Both the position numbers and the translations under genes were made by a program. Below are positions 50,881 to 60,717 of a DNA stretch of 64,000 nt, piece after piece (the first letter of the stretch is position 1; every line of letters starts with the position of its first letter). This stretch comes from Bordetella genomosp. 2 (GTDB lineage Bacteria; Pseudomonadota; Gammaproteobacteria; Burkholderiales; Burkholderiaceae_B). Location of the stretch: assembly GCF_002261345.1 (NCBI RefSeq), contig NZ_NEVT01000003.1:62001-126000 (forward strand), read 5' to 3'. The notes beneath the pieces were generated by a model. That model did not search any database, was not told the origin of the DNA, and saw only the letters and a program-made list of their open reading frames with translations.

Positions 50881-52164
50881 CTAGGCCTTCATGCCGGCGA
50901 ACACGGCCTCGGCGGCGTCCAGGGTGGCGTCGATGACGGCGTCGTCGTGGGTGGCCGACACGAAACCGGCCTCGTAGGCCGAGGGCGCGAAATGCACGCC
51001 GCGCTCCAGCATGGCGTGGAAGAACCGCTTGAAGGCGTCGACATCGCCGTCCGATACCTCCGCGAACGAGGTGGGCACGCTGTCGCGGAAGTACAGGCCG
51101 AACATGCCGCCGATGGCGTCGGCGGCGAACGGGATGCCGGCCGCCTGGGCGCGCTGCCGCAGACCGTCGGTCAGGCGCAGCGTCTGGGCGGCCAGCCGCT
51201 CGTAGAAGCCGGGCTGGCCGATCAGGCGCAGCGTGGCCAGCCCGGCCGCCACGGCGACCGGGTTGCCCGACAGGGTGCCGGCCTGGTAGACCCCGCCCAG
51301 CGGCGCCAGGTGGGCCATGAGGTCGGCGCGGCCGCCCACGGCGCCCACTGGCATGCCGCCGCCGATCACCTTGGCCAGCGTGGTCAGGTCGGGCTTGATG
51401 CCGGTCAGGCCCTGCACGCCCTGCGGGCCGACCCGGAAGCCGGTCATGACTTCGTCGAAGATCAGCACGGCGCCATGGCGCGTGCACAGCTCGCGCAGGC
51501 CTTCCAGGAAGCCCGGCGCGGGCTTGATCAGGTTCATGTTGCCGGCCACCGGCTCGACGATCACGCAGGCGATGTCGGCGCCATGCTCGGCGAAGGCCGC
51601 CTGCACCGCCGCCAGGCTGTTGTATTCCAGGGTCAGCGTGTGCGAGACGAACTCGGGCGGCACCCCGGCCGAGCTGGGATTGCCGAAGGTGAGCAGGCCC
51701 GAGCCCGCCTTGACCAGCAGGCTGTCCGAGTGGCCGTGGTAACAGCCCTCGAACTTGACGATCTTGGCCCGCCCGGTCGCGCCGCGCGCCAGCCGGATGG
51801 CGGTCATGGTGGCCTCGGTGCCGGAACTGACCAGCCGCAGCTGGTCCAGCGAGGGCAGGCGCTGGATCAGGACTTCGGCCAGTTCCACTTCGGCGCGCGT
51901 GGGCGCCCCGAACGACAGGCCGTCGAGCGCGGCCGCGCGCACGGCCTCGACCACCTCGGGATGGGCGTGTCCCAGGATGGCCGGCCCCCAGGAGCCGACG
52001 TAGTCGATGTAGCGGGTGTCCTCTTCGTCCCACACGTACGGGCCTTGCGCGCGCTTGATGAAGCGCGGCGTGCCGCCCACCGAGCGGAAGGCCCGCACGG
52101 GCGAATTGACGCCGCCGGGAATGCTGCGGCAGGCGCGGTCGAAGAGTTCGGCGTTGCTGGACAT
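50881..52164 (-). CDS. hemL: Glutamate-1-semialdehyde 2,1-aminomutase
   Basis: A 427-residue PLP enzyme making 5-aminolevulinate for heme synthesis. [15 protein letters not shown], then [29 protein letters not shown] and the PLP lysine in [30 protein letters not shown] near residue 305 is typical of HemL. Its ATG is 4 bp after the thiE stop, so hemL is cotranscribed with thiE and the thiD-like gene. Confidence 0.97.
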   Translation of the reverse strand: MSSNAELFDRACRSIPGGVNSPVRAFRSVGGTPRFIKRAQGPYVWDEEDTRYIDYVGSWGPAILGHAHPEVVEAVRAAALDGLSFGAPTRAEVELAEVLIQRLPSLDQLRLVSSGTEATMTAIRLARGATGRAKIVKFEGCYHGHSDSLLVKAGSGLLTFGNPSSAGVPPEFVSHTLTLEYNSLAAVQAAFAEHGADIACVIVEPVAGNMNLIKPAPGFLEGLRELCTRHGAVLIFDEVMTGFRVGPQGVQGLTGIKPDLTTLAKVIGGGMPVGAVGGRADLMAHLAPLGGVYQAGTLSGNPVAVAAGLATLRLIGQPGFYERLAAQTLRLTDGLRQRAQAAGIPFAADAIGGMFGLYFRDSVPTSFAEVSDGDVDAFKRFFHAMLERGVHFAPSAYEAGFVSATHDDAVIDATLDAAEAVFAGMKA

Positions 52165-52168
52165 GGTG

Positions 52169-52831
52169 TTACGGCTTGGAGTTGGAGTGAAGGAAAGGCG
52201 CCGCGCAGGCCAGCGCGGCCGCCTTGATGTCGGGCGCCTCGAACAGGCCCGAAATGACGGCGATGCTGTCGGCCCCGGCCTCGACCGCCTGCGCGGCGTT
52301 GCCTGGGGTGATGCCGCCGATGGCCACCACGGCGGGGCGGGGCGTCGCGCGGCTCGCCGCCAGCGCGCGCGCCTGGCCGAGCAGCGGCAGCGGCGCATGC
52401 ACCGCCTGGGGCTTGGTGGACGAGGGAAACACCGCCCCGAAGGCGATGTAGTCGGCGCCCGCGTCGAGCAGCTCGCGGGCGCGCTGCAGGTCGTTGTAGC
52501 AGGACGCGCCCAGGATCAGGTCCGGGCCGGCGGCGGCGCGCGCCTGCGCCAGGTCGCCGTCGTCGCGCCCCAGGTGGGCGCCGTCGGCGCCGACTTCCAG
52601 CGCCAGGCGCCAGTGGTCGTTGACCAGGAATACCACCCCCAGTTCGCGGCACAGCGGGGCCAGCGCGCGCGCCAGCGCGGCGCGCTGGGCGTCGCTGCAT
52701 TGCTTGCTGCGCAGCTGCAGCGCCCGCATGCCTCCGGCGGCGGCTTCGCGCACGGCGGCGAGCAGGCGGCCGGCGTCGGTCCAGTCGGGCGTGACGCCGT
52801 ACAGGCCGGCGGGGAAGCGCAGCGTGCTCAT
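52169..52831 (-). CDS. thiE: Thiamine-phosphate synthase
   Basis: A 220-residue TIM barrel joining HMP-diphosphate and thiazole phosphate. It starts [14 protein letters not shown] and has ALQLRSKQ (pyrophosphate-binding Lys/Arg), [29 protein letters not shown] and [19 protein letters not shown]. It overlaps the thiD-like gene by four bases (ATGA) and is upstream of hemL. Confidence 0.95.
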   Translation of the reverse strand: MSTLRFPAGLYGVTPDWTDAGRLLAAVREAAAGGMRALQLRSKQCSDAQRAALARALAPLCRELGVVFLVNDHWRLALEVGADGAHLGRDDGDLAQARAAAGPDLILGASCYNDLQRARELLDAGADYIAFGAVFPSSTKPQAVHAPLPLLGQARALAASRATPRPAVVAIGGITPGNAAQAVEAGADSIAVISGLFEAPDIKAAALACAAPFLHSNSKP

Positions 52832-53556
52832 GGCGTGCCGATCCGGTTGGGAATGCGCCGGCCCATGCCCGCCAGGAAGGCCGCGCTGAGCGTTTCATCG
52901 GCGTGGCGCAGGGCCTGTTCGACCGCCTTGGGCATCTCCAGCCCCTGGGCCAGCATGGCGGCCACCGCGGTGGCCGCCACGCCGCCGGTGTCGCCGTTGC
53001 GGTCCGGCGGGGCCTGCCAGGGCCAGGTGGCGGTTTCGCCGCTGGGGCCCAGCAGCACGTTGGCCTGGTGCCCCGGGCGCACGGGCGCGCCGAGCACCAG
53101 CACCCACTGGGCGCCGCCGGCGACCAGCGCATGCATGGGGCTGGGCGCGTCGCCGATGTCGATGTCGCCGTCGGCATGCCATTGCGCCAGCCGCAGGTGC
53201 TCGACCACCACCAGGTCGGTCTGCGGCAGCACCAGTTCCAGCGTGGCCGCCAGCAGGTCGTCGGCGTCGTCCTGCGCGGCCGCGTCGTGCGCCGGCAGGC
53301 CGCGCTGGCCCAGGTGCAGCACCAGCGGCACCTGGCTGTAGTCGGCGGCGATCTGGGCGGCCACGCTGGCCGCCTCGGCGGTGTGCAGGCCGCCCACCTT
53401 GATCGCCTGCACCGGCATGTCTTCGAGCAGGCAGCGGGCCTGGTCGTCGAGCAGGTCGGGCGAGACGGGGTGGATTTCCTCGATGCCGGCGGTGTCCTGC
53501 ACCGTCAGCGCCGTGGCCGCGGCCAGGGCGTGGCAGCCCAGGCGCGCGCAGGTCAC
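52828..53556 (-). CDS. thiD: ThiD-like hydroxymethylpyrimidine (phosphate) kinase, start disrupted by a poly-C tract
   Basis: A ribokinase-fold kinase for HMP or HMP-phosphate, in the thiamine operon before thiE. The open frame without an in-frame stop is longer, but the first standard start in it is the GTG at 53556. That start would lose the N-terminal LILIFGPVDPSGADG motif that binds substrate. The true start is probably the GTG at 53629, which is one base out of frame because the tract at 53616-53623 has 8 bases and not 7. Visible motifs include VTCARLGCHALAAATALTVQD, IKVGGLHT and DTGGVAATAVAAMLAQG. It is either switched off by slippage or a sequence variant. Confidence 0.78.
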   Translation of the reverse strand: MTCARLGCHALAAATALTVQDTAGIEEIHPVSPDLLDDQARCLLEDMPVQAIKVGGLHTAEAASVAAQIAADYSQVPLVLHLGQRGLPAHDAAAQDDADDLLAATLELVLPQTDLVVVEHLRLAQWHADGDIDIGDAPSPMHALVAGGAQWVLVLGAPVRPGHQANVLLGPSGETATWPWQAPPDRNGDTGGVAATAVAAMLAQGLEMPKAVEQALRHADETLSAAFLAGMGRRIPNRIGTP

Positions 53557-53615
53557 CGCGTCGGCCGGCAGCCCGTCGGCGCCGGAGGGGTCGACCGGAC
53601 CGAAAATCAGGATAA

Positions 53616-53629
53616 GGGGGGGGAGTCAC
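53616..53629 (-). other. Poly-C tract (C8 on the coding strand) at the expected thiD-like start
   Basis: On the minus strand the gene would begin GTG-ACT and then a run of C. With eight C the reading frame from that GTG fails; with seven it continues as PPLILIFG. An in-frame TGA (53626-53628) closes the present frame just upstream. Homopolymer slippage is a known switch in Bordetella genes such as fim. Confidence 0.7.
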
Positions 53630-53795
53630 TGAGGCCACACGCTGCGTGAAAGGACGGGGCGGCTCCGGCTGCGTGGCGGCAAATCGGGCAACCCCTGTTG
53701 GGTTTCGGTAAGATTGCCCCATTCTAATGGATGCGACCCGTGCTTTGCCCGCTTCCGGGGACGGCGACGGTTGATGTAACAGAGAATAGAGAACT

Positions 53796-53960
53796 ATGCG
53801 TACTTGGATGTGTCTGATCTGTGGCTGGGTATACGATGAAGAGGCAGGCTTGCCCGACGAAGGCATCGCCCCCGGCACCCGCTGGGAAGATGTCCCGCCG
53901 AACTGGGTGTGTCCCGAATGCGGTGCCCGCAAGGAAGACTTCGAACTGATGGAAATCTGA
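53796..53960 (+). CDS. Rubredoxin
   Basis: A 54-residue iron protein with the two metal-binding pairs CLICG (residues 6-10) and CPECG (residues 39-43), plus the typical YDEEAGLPDEGIAPGTRWED and PPNWVCPEC. It shuttles electrons, for example to alkane hydroxylases or oxidative-stress enzymes. It starts at the ATG at 53796, divergent from the thiamine genes, and algH follows about 60 bp later. There is no extra N-terminal sequence. Confidence 0.95.
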   Translation: MRTWMCLICGWVYDEEAGLPDEGIAPGTRWEDVPPNWVCPECGARKEDFELMEI

Positions 53961-54021
53961 TCGTGCGCAAGTCCGGGCCGTTCGCGGCGCGGCCGCTCGT
54001 GACGGGCTCCAGGGGGTTGCC

Positions 54022-54636
54022 ATGAAAGACGAAAACCACGATACGCACGACGACGATGCCGACGGCGGCAACGCCGATGCGCCGGCCACCGATTTTTCCA
54101 ACCAGTTCCTGATCGCCATGCCCCACATGGTCGAGGGCAGCCTGGCGGGATCGGTCATCTATGTGTGCGAGCACACCACGCGCGGCGCCCTGGGCCTGGT
54201 CATCAACCGGCCCACCGACCTGACCCTGGCCAGCCTGTTCGAGCGCATCGACCTCAAGCTCGAGATCCGCCCGGCCAAGGACGAGCCCGTGTTCTTCGGC
54301 GGCCCCGTCCAGACCGACCGCGGCTTCGTGCTGCACGCCCCGGCCGGCGACTACAGCTCCAGCATCAAGCTCGGCGACCTGGCCCTGACCACTTCGCGCG
54401 ACGTGCTGCAGGCGGTGGCCGATGGCAACGGGCCGGCGCGCATGCTGGTCACGCTCGGCTACGCGGGGTGGGGCGCGGGCCAGCTCGAAAGCGAAATGGC
54501 CCAGAACGCCTGGCTGAGCGTGGGCGCCGACGCCGACATCATCTTCGACGTGCCTCCCGAGGAACGCTACCCGGCCGCGTTGAAGTTGCTGGGCATCGAT
54601 CCGGTCATGCTGTCCGGCGGCGCCGGACATGCCTGA
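54022..54636 (+). CDS. AlgH/YqgE family protein (DUF179)
   Basis: A 204-residue protein of the UPF0301 family: NQFLIAMPHMVEGSLAGSVIYVCEHT, then GALGLVINRPTD, FFGGPVQTDRGFVLH and VTLGYAGWGAGQLESEM. Its function is unknown in most bacteria; in Pseudomonas it influences alginate. It overlaps ruvX by eight bases, the usual pairing. Confidence 0.94.
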   Translation: MKDENHDTHDDDADGGNADAPATDFSNQFLIAMPHMVEGSLAGSVIYVCEHTTRGALGLVINRPTDLTLASLFERIDLKLEIRPAKDEPVFFGGPVQTDRGFVLHAPAGDYSSSIKLGDLALTTSRDVLQAVADGNGPARMLVTLGYAGWGAGQLESEMAQNAWLSVGADADIIFDVPPEERYPAALKLLGIDPVMLSGGAGHA

Positions 54637-55024
54637 GGAAACCCTGCTGGCGTTCGATTTCGGCGAAAAGAAAATCGGCATCGCCATCGGCAACACCCTG
54701 ACGCGCCAGGCGCGCCCGCTCGAGATCATTTTTTCCGAGACGCGCGAGGCGCGCTTCGGCCGCATCGCCCAGCTGCTGCAGGAATGGCAGCCGCAGCGCG
54801 CGGTGGTCGGCCTGGCGCTGGCCGCCGATGGCGGCGAGCAGCCGGCCACGGCGCGCTGCCGCCGTTTCGCCAACCAGCTGCATGGCCGCTTCGGCCTGGC
54901 CGTCGAGCTGGTCGACGAGCGCGGTTCCAGCATGGAAGCCCAGCGCCTGCTGGGCACCCACGCACCCGACGACGCCATGGCGGCGGCTGTGATCCTGCAG
55001 CGTTATCTCGACGCCTTGCCGTGA
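54629..55024 (+). CDS. ruvX: Putative pre-16S rRNA nuclease / Holliday junction resolvase
   Basis: A 131-residue RNase H-fold nuclease (YqgF). It has AFDFGEKKIGIAIGN (first catalytic Asp), VVGLALAADG, VDERGSSMEAQR and APDDAMAAAVILQRYL (last Asp pair). It acts in 16S rRNA 5' maturation in E. coli. It is coupled to algH. Confidence 0.95.
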   Translation: MPEETLLAFDFGEKKIGIAIGNTLTRQARPLEIIFSETREARFGRIAQLLQEWQPQRAVVGLALAADGGEQPATARCRRFANQLHGRFGLAVELVDERGSSMEAQRLLGTHAPDDAMAAAVILQRYLDALP

Positions 55025-55133
55025 CGCCCGCCCGGCTCCCCCGCCATCCGCGCGATCCGTTCGCGGGTATGATGCTGGCCGGCCGGACGCGCGCCACGGG
55101 GGTGGCTGCCGGACCGGCCTGGGAGTCCTAGAC

Positions 55134-55877
55134 TTGCTCAAGCTGCTGCGCGTCGTCCTGCGCCTTTTCCTGGTAATACCCTGGATTCTGTTCGGCCTGT
55201 TGTGCGTCGGACTGGCCTACCCCTTCATGAGCCTGCCCGCGCGCGCCGGCCTGAACCGCTTCTGGTCGCGCTGCCTGATGCGCATGTGCGGCATCCGGGT
55301 GGCGGTCAGCGGCGAGGCGCTGCGCAGCGGCCCGGTGCTGTGGGTGGCCAACCATGTGTCCTGGATCGACATTTTCGTGGTCAATTCGGTGCGCGCCACC
55401 GCCTTCGTGGCCAAGAGCGAGATCCGCGCCTGGCCCGTGATCGGCTGGCTGGCCGCCGGCGCCGGCACCCTGTTCATCGAGCGCGGCCAGCGCCATGCCG
55501 TGCACGCCGTCAGCGAGGCGGTGCAGGCGCGTTTCCGGCAAGGGGTGGCGGTGGGGCTGTTCCCGGAAGGCACCACCACCGAAGGCGACATGCTGCGGCC
55601 GTTCCATGCCAGCCTGTTCGAGCCCGCCCGCGCCGCGGGGGTGCCCATCCAGCCGGTGGTGTTGCGCTTCCTGCAGCATGGCCGGCGCAGCGCGCTGGCG
55701 GCATTCGTGGGCGAGGAAACCCTGGCGGCCAATCTGTGGCGCGTCCTGGGCGCCACCGGCCTGGCCGTCGAAGTCGAGTTCCTGCCGCCGCTGGCGGCCT
55801 GTCATGTCGATGGCCAGCCCGCCACGCGCCTCGAACTGTCCAAGCAGGCGCGCGCGGCCATCGCGGCGCGGCTTTGA
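55134..55877 (+). CDS. plsC: 1-acyl-sn-glycerol-3-phosphate acyltransferase
   Basis: A 247-residue membrane acyltransferase for the second acylation in phosphatidic acid synthesis. Hydrophobic N-terminal segments are followed by the catalytic NHVSWID motif (residues about 78-84), then VAKSEIRAWPVIG, the LFPEGTTTEGD block near residue 145, and PIQPVVLRF. The start is TTG at 55134, with GGGAG eight bases before it. It is followed by half-palindromes in the gap before the convergent apaH. Confidence 0.91.
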   Translation: MLKLLRVVLRLFLVIPWILFGLLCVGLAYPFMSLPARAGLNRFWSRCLMRMCGIRVAVSGEALRSGPVLWVANHVSWIDIFVVNSVRATAFVAKSEIRAWPVIGWLAAGAGTLFIERGQRHAVHAVSEAVQARFRQGVAVGLFPEGTTTEGDMLRPFHASLFEPARAAGVPIQPVVLRFLQHGRRSALAAFVGEETLAANLWRVLGATGLAVEVEFLPPLAACHVDGQPATRLELSKQARAAIAARL

Positions 55878-55906
55878 AGCGTCATTGAGCGGGCTTTGAT
55901 CGAGGC

Positions 55907-56011
55907 GGTGTCTGACACCTTCTGAGACACCCCGACAGGCAGCAAACATCTCCCCAGGGTGTCAGACACCTGGCGAAGCGCCGGCGTCGTTCCAGAAGGT
56001 GTCAGACACCT
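55907..56011. repeat. Cluster of three half-palindromes between plsC and apaH
   Basis: The 15-bp unit occurs three times without forming the 33-bp structure: GGTGTCTGACACCT at 55907-55920, GGGTGTCAGACACCT at 55957-55971 and AGGTGTCAGACACCT at 55997-56011, plus a partial GAGACACCCC at 55924-55933. Each is itself a dyad (GGTGTC-N-GACACC). They lie in a convergent gap and look like decayed or partial members of the family. Confidence 0.85.
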
Positions 56012-56036
56012 GCCGGCGACACCCGCCGCCCGGGCC

Positions 56037-56873
56037 TCAATCGGCCGTGGGGTCCTGGAATTGCGAGCACTTCACCTGCACCAGCTTGCGGTCCTGCAGG
56101 CGCATGGCGGTCAGCGATCCGCCCCATACGCAGCCGGTGTCCAGGCAGATGACGTCTTCGCGCATCATCAGGCCCAGGGTGGACCAATGCCCGAACACCA
56201 CGGTGACGTCGCGCGTGGCGCGGCGCGGCACGTCGAACCACGGCACCAGTCCGGGCGGCCAGGCGCCGGGCGCCACCTTGGTGGCGAATTCCATGTGGCC
56301 AGCCGGTGTGCACAGGCGGATGCGCGTCAGCGCATTGATGATCACGCGCAGCCGCTTGCCGCCTTTGTGGCGGTCTTTCCATTGCACGGGCTCGTTGCCG
56401 TACATCTTCTGCAGGGCCTTCTGCCAGTTCGGCCCGCGCAGCAGCTCCTGTACTTCGGCCGCTAGCGCGAGCGTCTTGGGCACGTCCCATTTCGCCAGCA
56501 CGCCGGCATGGACCAACAGGTGGCCATGTTCGAAATGCGCCAGCGGGCGCTGGCGCAGCCAGTCGATCAGGTCGGCGGCATCGGGGGCCTGCAGGATGTC
56601 GTCGATGGTGTCGGACTTGGACGGCTTGCGCACGCCGGCGGCGGCCGCCAGCAGGTGCAGGTCGTGGTTGCCCAGCACCGCCACCGCGCGCTCGCCCAGC
56701 TCGATGATGCGGCGCAGGCTGGCGAGCGACTGCGGCCCGCGGTTGACCAGGTCGCCGGCGAACCAGAAGCGCGCGTCGTCTTCGCCTGCAATGTCGGGAT
56801 GGTTCAGAAGTTGGTCCAGCGGCGCGCAGCAGCCCTGCACGTCGCCGATCATCCAGATGCTGCTGCCTTTCAT
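56037..56873 (-). CDS. apaH: Bis(5'-nucleosyl)-tetraphosphatase, symmetrical
   Basis: A 278-residue metallophosphatase that splits Ap4A to two ADP. Metal motifs are IGDVQGC (residues 9-15), [21 protein letters not shown] and VFGHWSTLG, with [15 protein letters not shown] at the C-terminus. The ATG overlaps the lptG stop (ATGA). Confidence 0.96.
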   Translation of the reverse strand: MKGSSIWMIGDVQGCCAPLDQLLNHPDIAGEDDARFWFAGDLVNRGPQSLASLRRIIELGERAVAVLGNHDLHLLAAAAGVRKPSKSDTIDDILQAPDAADLIDWLRQRPLAHFEHGHLLVHAGVLAKWDVPKTLALAAEVQELLRGPNWQKALQKMYGNEPVQWKDRHKGGKRLRVIINALTRIRLCTPAGHMEFATKVAPGAWPPGLVPWFDVPRRATRDVTVVFGHWSTLGLMMREDVICLDTGCVWGGSLTAMRLQDRKLVQVKCSQFQDPTAD

Positions 56874-58048
56874 GCGGGGCTTCTTCTCCAGGGCCAGCGC
56901 GCCTGCGCGAAGCGGGCCGTCGCATGGCGGTATTCCATCAGGCTGAGCGCGCCCAGCGCCAGCAGGACAGCCCCGACGTTGGGGCCCAGCGCGGTCAGCC
57001 AGGGCGGCCAGCGGCTGAGCATGCCGACGTTCAGGGCCAGTTGATTCAGCATGAAGAAGCCCACGCCCAGCAGGATGCCGATGAACACCTTGGCGCCTAC
57101 GCCGCCGCGGCGAGTCTGCATGAAGCCGATGGGCGCGGCGATGGTGATCATCACCAGCAGCGTGAACGGGTAGGCGACCTTGCGCCACAGGGCGACCACC
57201 TGCCGCCCCGCGTCGAGCTGGTTGTGGTGCAGGTAGTCGATGTAGTCGAGCAGCGTGGCCAGCGACATGCGTTCCGGCGTGAGCACGCGCGCCAGCAGGC
57301 GCTCCGGGCTGAGGGTGGTGTCCAGCTCGCGCTGCGGCAGCTTGACGACCTGCGCCGGCGGCTTGACCGGCTGCTTGGCGTTGGCCAGCGCCTCGGCCGC
57401 GGCGTCGTCGATGCGCGTCTCGGCCACGTCCTTGAGCACCAGCTTGTCGCCCGAGAAGGCCCCGGTGGCGGCCTGGGAGAGCGAGCGCAGTTCCAGGCCC
57501 GGCTTGAATTCGTACAGCGTCACGTCCTCGACGTTGCCGTCGGCAAGCAGCTTGCCGATGTTGATGATCCGGGTGCCGCCGTCGCGGGTGGGTTCCTTGA
57601 ACCAATAGCCGCTGTCCATGAGGTTGCCGCTGGCCTTGCCGCGGAACACCAGCGCCGCCTCGCCGCTCTTGATTTCGGCGGCGGGGGTGACGAACTCCGA
57701 CAACAGCGTGGCGCCGATCATCAGCGGCACGGTGATCAGCCACAGCATGCGCAGCAGGCGCATGCCGCTGACGCCCGAGACGCGCAGGATGACCAGCTCG
57801 TTGCGCTGCGCCAGCCCGGCCAGCGCCAGGATCGCGCCGATCAGCAGGCCGATCGGCAGCAGGTCGTACAGGCGGGTGGGCAGGGCCAGGGCCTGCATGT
57901 ACAGCAGGGCCGGCATGCTGAACTTGTCGCCGACGTTGTCCAGGTCGTCCACCAGGGCGAAGAACGTGAACAGCCCCAGCAGGGCGAGCAGGACCACTGC
58001 GCAAGAGCGATAGATTTCGCGGGCCAGGTAGCGGCGGGCTGTACGCAT
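56870..58048 (-). CDS. lptG: LPS export ABC transporter permease LptG (YjgQ family)
   Basis: A 392-residue inner-membrane protein with N- and C-terminal helix groups (residues about 12-120 and 300-380) and a periplasmic beta-jellyroll region between. [18 protein letters not shown] and [21 protein letters not shown] are typical LptG elements. The start chosen is the ATG at 58048 ([12 protein letters not shown]); the frame is open to 58093. With LptF and LptB it extracts LPS for transport. lptF is not adjacent, which is unusual. Confidence 0.88.
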   Translation of the reverse strand: MRTARRYLAREIYRSCAVVLLALLGLFTFFALVDDLDNVGDKFSMPALLYMQALALPTRLYDLLPIGLLIGAILALAGLAQRNELVILRVSGVSGMRLLRMLWLITVPLMIGATLLSEFVTPAAEIKSGEAALVFRGKASGNLMDSGYWFKEPTRDGGTRIINIGKLLADGNVEDVTLYEFKPGLELRSLSQAATGAFSGDKLVLKDVAETRIDDAAAEALANAKQPVKPPAQVVKLPQRELDTTLSPERLLARVLTPERMSLATLLDYIDYLHHNQLDAGRQVVALWRKVAYPFTLLVMITIAAPIGFMQTRRGGVGAKVFIGILLGVGFFMLNQLALNVGMLSRWPPWLTALGPNVGAVLLALGALSLMEYRHATARFAQARWPWRRSPA

Positions 58049-58154
58049 GGAATGGAAGACGTCGGTATGCGCGTAAACGTGAAAGCTTACCAAAATCCGG
58101 GGGGCGGACAGGCGCCGCCGGCCAGTGCGCGGTTCTCTTTAGTGTGAACAGGCC

Positions 58155-58898
58155 CTACGGAATGTCAACCATGCGCATGCGCCGGGTCAGGGTGGCGGTG
58201 CGCGAGTTCAGGTAACTGGTGTTGCCGCGCTTGTCGTAATAGCGCGGGTTGGGCAGCATGGCGGCCAGCCGGGCCGCCTGGGTGGTGCCCAGGCGCGCCG
58301 CGCTGGTCTTGTAATAGTGGCGCGCCGCCGCTTCCGCGCCGAACACGCCCACGCCCCATTCGGCCACATTCAGATACAGCTCCAGGATGCGCTGCTTGGT
58401 CATGACGTGCTCGATCATGTAGGTCAGCACCAGTTCCTGGCCCTTGCGCAGGTAACTGCGCGAACTGGACAGGAACAGGTTCTTGGCCAGCTGCTGGGTG
58501 ATGGTCGAGCCGCCGCGCATCTTGTGGCGCCCCAGCTCTTCCTGGCGTTGGTTGTATTCCCAGGCCTTGCGGATGGCATCCCATTCGACCCCGTCGTGCT
58601 CGGTGAAGTTGGCGTCTTCCGAGGCCACCACCGCGCGCTTGAGCGAATTGCTGATGCGGTCGTAGGGCACCCATTGGTACTGCAGTTCGGCGTCGGGGTC
58701 GGACTCGCGCAGGCGCGACAGCTCCTGGCGCATGATGGCGCTGCTGCCCGGGTCGCGGTAGGCATACCAGACCACCAGGCAGAACATCCACAGCTGGTAC
58801 ATCAGGATGAGGCACAACAGCGCCATGAAGCCGGCGCCGATGACCCGGCCCCAGCGGATCCGGCTCGCGGTGGAGCGGGCAGAGCGGCGCGCGGGCAT
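58155..58898 (-). CDS. mtgA: Monofunctional biosynthetic peptidoglycan transglycosylase
   Basis: A 247-residue GT51 enzyme anchored by one N-terminal helix (about residues 22-45). Catalytic motifs are VASEDANFTEHDGVEWDAI (Glu of EDxxFxxH) and RGGSTITQQLAKNLFLSSSR, followed by ILELYLNVAEWG. It polymerises glycan strands from lipid II. It lies 6 bp after aroE. Confidence 0.95.
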   Translation of the reverse strand: MPARRSARSTASRIRWGRVIGAGFMALLCLILMYQLWMFCLVVWYAYRDPGSSAIMRQELSRLRESDPDAELQYQWVPYDRISNSLKRAVVASEDANFTEHDGVEWDAIRKAWEYNQRQEELGRHKMRGGSTITQQLAKNLFLSSSRSYLRKGQELVLTYMIEHVMTKQRILELYLNVAEWGVGVFGAEAAARHYYKTSAARLGTTQAARLAAMLPNPRYYDKRGNTSYLNSRTATLTRRMRMVDIP

Positions 58899-58904
58899 CG
58901 CCGG

Positions 58905-59768
58905 TCAGTCCTTGGCCAGCAGCGCGGCGCGCAGGGCGGTCAGCACCGGCGAGGGGTCAGGCCGCACGCCGTGCCAGATCAGGAAGCTCTCGGCGGCCTG
59001 GCCCACCAGCATGCCCAGCCCATCGGCGGTGCGCGCGGCGCCGTCGGCGGTGGCCTGGCGCATGAACGGCGTGGGGTGGGCGGCGTACATCATGTCGTAG
59101 GCCAGGGCGTCGGGGCCATAGAGGCCCGGCGGCAGCTCGGGCGCGCCGCCCTGCAGGCTGCTGGCCGTGGCGTTGATCGCCACATTCCAGCCGCCGGCCA
59201 CGCCGGCCTCGGCCAGGCCGCCGGCCGTGACGCGCGTGCCCGGCGCCACGCCGGCCGCCGACCAGGCGGCGGCCAGTTCGTGCGCGCGCGCGGCCGTGCG
59301 GTTGACCACGTGGATGCGCGCGCAGCCCGCCTCGGCCAGCGGCTGGAGCACGCCGCGCGCCGCGCCGCCCGCGCCCACCAGCAGCACGCGCGCGCCTTCC
59401 AGTACCACGCCCAGCCGCAGCAGGTCGCTCACCAGCCCCACTCCGTCGGTATTGCAGCCGTGCCAGGCGCCGTCCCGCAGCCACAGGGTGTTGACCGCGC
59501 CGGCCAGCCGGGCGCGCTCGCTCAGGCGGGCGCCGGCCAGGACGCGCGCTTCTTCCTTGAACGGCACCGTCACGTTCAACCCTACGCCTCCCTGCTCGCG
59601 AAACGCCTGCACGGTCGCCGCGAAGCCGTCCAGCGGCGCCAGCAGCCGTTCGTATTGCAGCGGCTTGCCGGTCTGCGCCGAAAACATGGCGTGGATCTGC
59701 GGCGAGCGGCTGTGGGCGATCGGGTTGCCGATCACGGCGTAGCGGGGCAGGGGGCTGGCCGGGCTCAT
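58905..59768 (-). CDS. aroE: Shikimate dehydrogenase (NADP+)
   Basis: A 287-residue enzyme of the shikimate pathway. The substrate site is HSRSPQIHAMF, the catalytic Lys is in VTVPFKEEA, NTDGVGLVSDL marks the Asp, and LLVGAGGAARGV is the NADP-binding loop with NRTAARA. The TonB-like gene upstream ends in an ATGA overlap with its start. Confidence 0.95.
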   Translation of the reverse strand: MSPASPLPRYAVIGNPIAHSRSPQIHAMFSAQTGKPLQYERLLAPLDGFAATVQAFREQGGVGLNVTVPFKEEARVLAGARLSERARLAGAVNTLWLRDGAWHGCNTDGVGLVSDLLRLGVVLEGARVLLVGAGGAARGVLQPLAEAGCARIHVVNRTAARAHELAAAWSAAGVAPGTRVTAGGLAEAGVAGGWNVAINATASSLQGGAPELPPGLYGPDALAYDMMYAAHPTPFMRQATADGAARTADGLGMLVGQAAESFLIWHGVRPDPSPVLTALRAALLAKD

Positions 59769-60664
59769 GGGGCTTGGGTTTCCAGAGAGTCGTTGACGAA
59801 ATGCCAGGTGCGCGTGATGACCAGCATGTCGGCCTCGCGCGCCAGCTCGGGCGGAAATGGCGGGAAGGGCGCCGCCATCTGCACGATGCGCCGCGCCGCC
59901 TGGTTCAGGACGGCGTGTTCGGACGGGCGGTCGATCTCGACTGCGGCCACGCTGCCATCGGCGCGCACCGACACCGTGATCTGCAGCGAGCCGTAGATCC
60001 GGCCGCGCGCTTCTTCGGGGTAGTGCTGCGTGCCGATGGTCTCGATGCGCGTGCGCCAGGTATCCAGGTAGGCCGCATACCGCGAGGCCCGCGCCGACGG
60101 CGCCACGAATTCCTTGCGCGGCTGGGCGTTGTAGGACTGCACCCGCGCCGCCAGCGCCGCCACCTGGGCATTCTGCACCAGTCCGGGCTGGTCGTGCACG
60201 TCTTCGCCCGGCGCGGTGGCGTCGGGCCAGGGATACACCGGCTGGCGCTCGGTGCCGGTCTTGGCCTGCGCCTGCAGCTGGCTCAGCAGGCGGGCCTGCT
60301 CGGCCTCGAGCTGCGCCTGGCGCTTGCGCATCGCCTGCAGCACGATGGTCTCGGCCGACTGGCCGGCGCGCGGCAGGGGCGTGGCGGCCACGCCGCGCGC
60401 GGCATTGCCGCCGCCGTCCACCTGGCTCTGCGCGATCACCCGCGGCCGGGCCGGGGCCGATTCGGTGCGGGCATTGACCAGCATGATTTCCAGGGCGGGC
60501 TGCGCGGGCCGGGCCGGCGCCGGCGCGCCGAACCGCCACGCCAGCACACCGGCGTGCAGCAGCAGCGAGATCGCGATGCCGATCCGCAAGTAGTGCTGGG
60601 CAGGCGCAGTCAGCCAGTGCAGGAACCGGCCCGGCGTCGGGTGAGTGTCAGCAGAACGTTGCAC
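59765..60664 (-). CDS. TonB-like energy transducer / TonB C-terminal domain protein
   Basis: A 299-residue protein with one N-terminal helix (about residues 24-46). A long Ala/Gln/Glu-rich linker leads to a TonB-type C-terminal domain: RYAAYLDTWRTRIETIGTQHYP, then GSLQITVSVRADGSV and QAARRIVQMAAPFPPFP. It is the pattern of standalone TonB-family proteins that couple to outer-membrane receptors. No exbB or exbD is adjacent. It is cotranscribed with aroE and mtgA. Confidence 0.87.
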   Translation of the reverse strand: MQRSADTHPTPGRFLHWLTAPAQHYLRIGIAISLLLHAGVLAWRFGAPAPARPAQPALEIMLVNARTESAPARPRVIAQSQVDGGGNAARGVAATPLPRAGQSAETIVLQAMRKRQAQLEAEQARLLSQLQAQAKTGTERQPVYPWPDATAPGEDVHDQPGLVQNAQVAALAARVQSYNAQPRKEFVAPSARASRYAAYLDTWRTRIETIGTQHYPEEARGRIYGSLQITVSVRADGSVAAVEIDRPSEHAVLNQAARRIVQMAAPFPPFPPELAREADMLVITRTWHFVNDSLETQAP

Positions 60665-60717
60665 GCGGGCATTTTAGACCCCTGAGGCGGACAAGGAACG
60701 ATGGAGGCGTCGACGAC

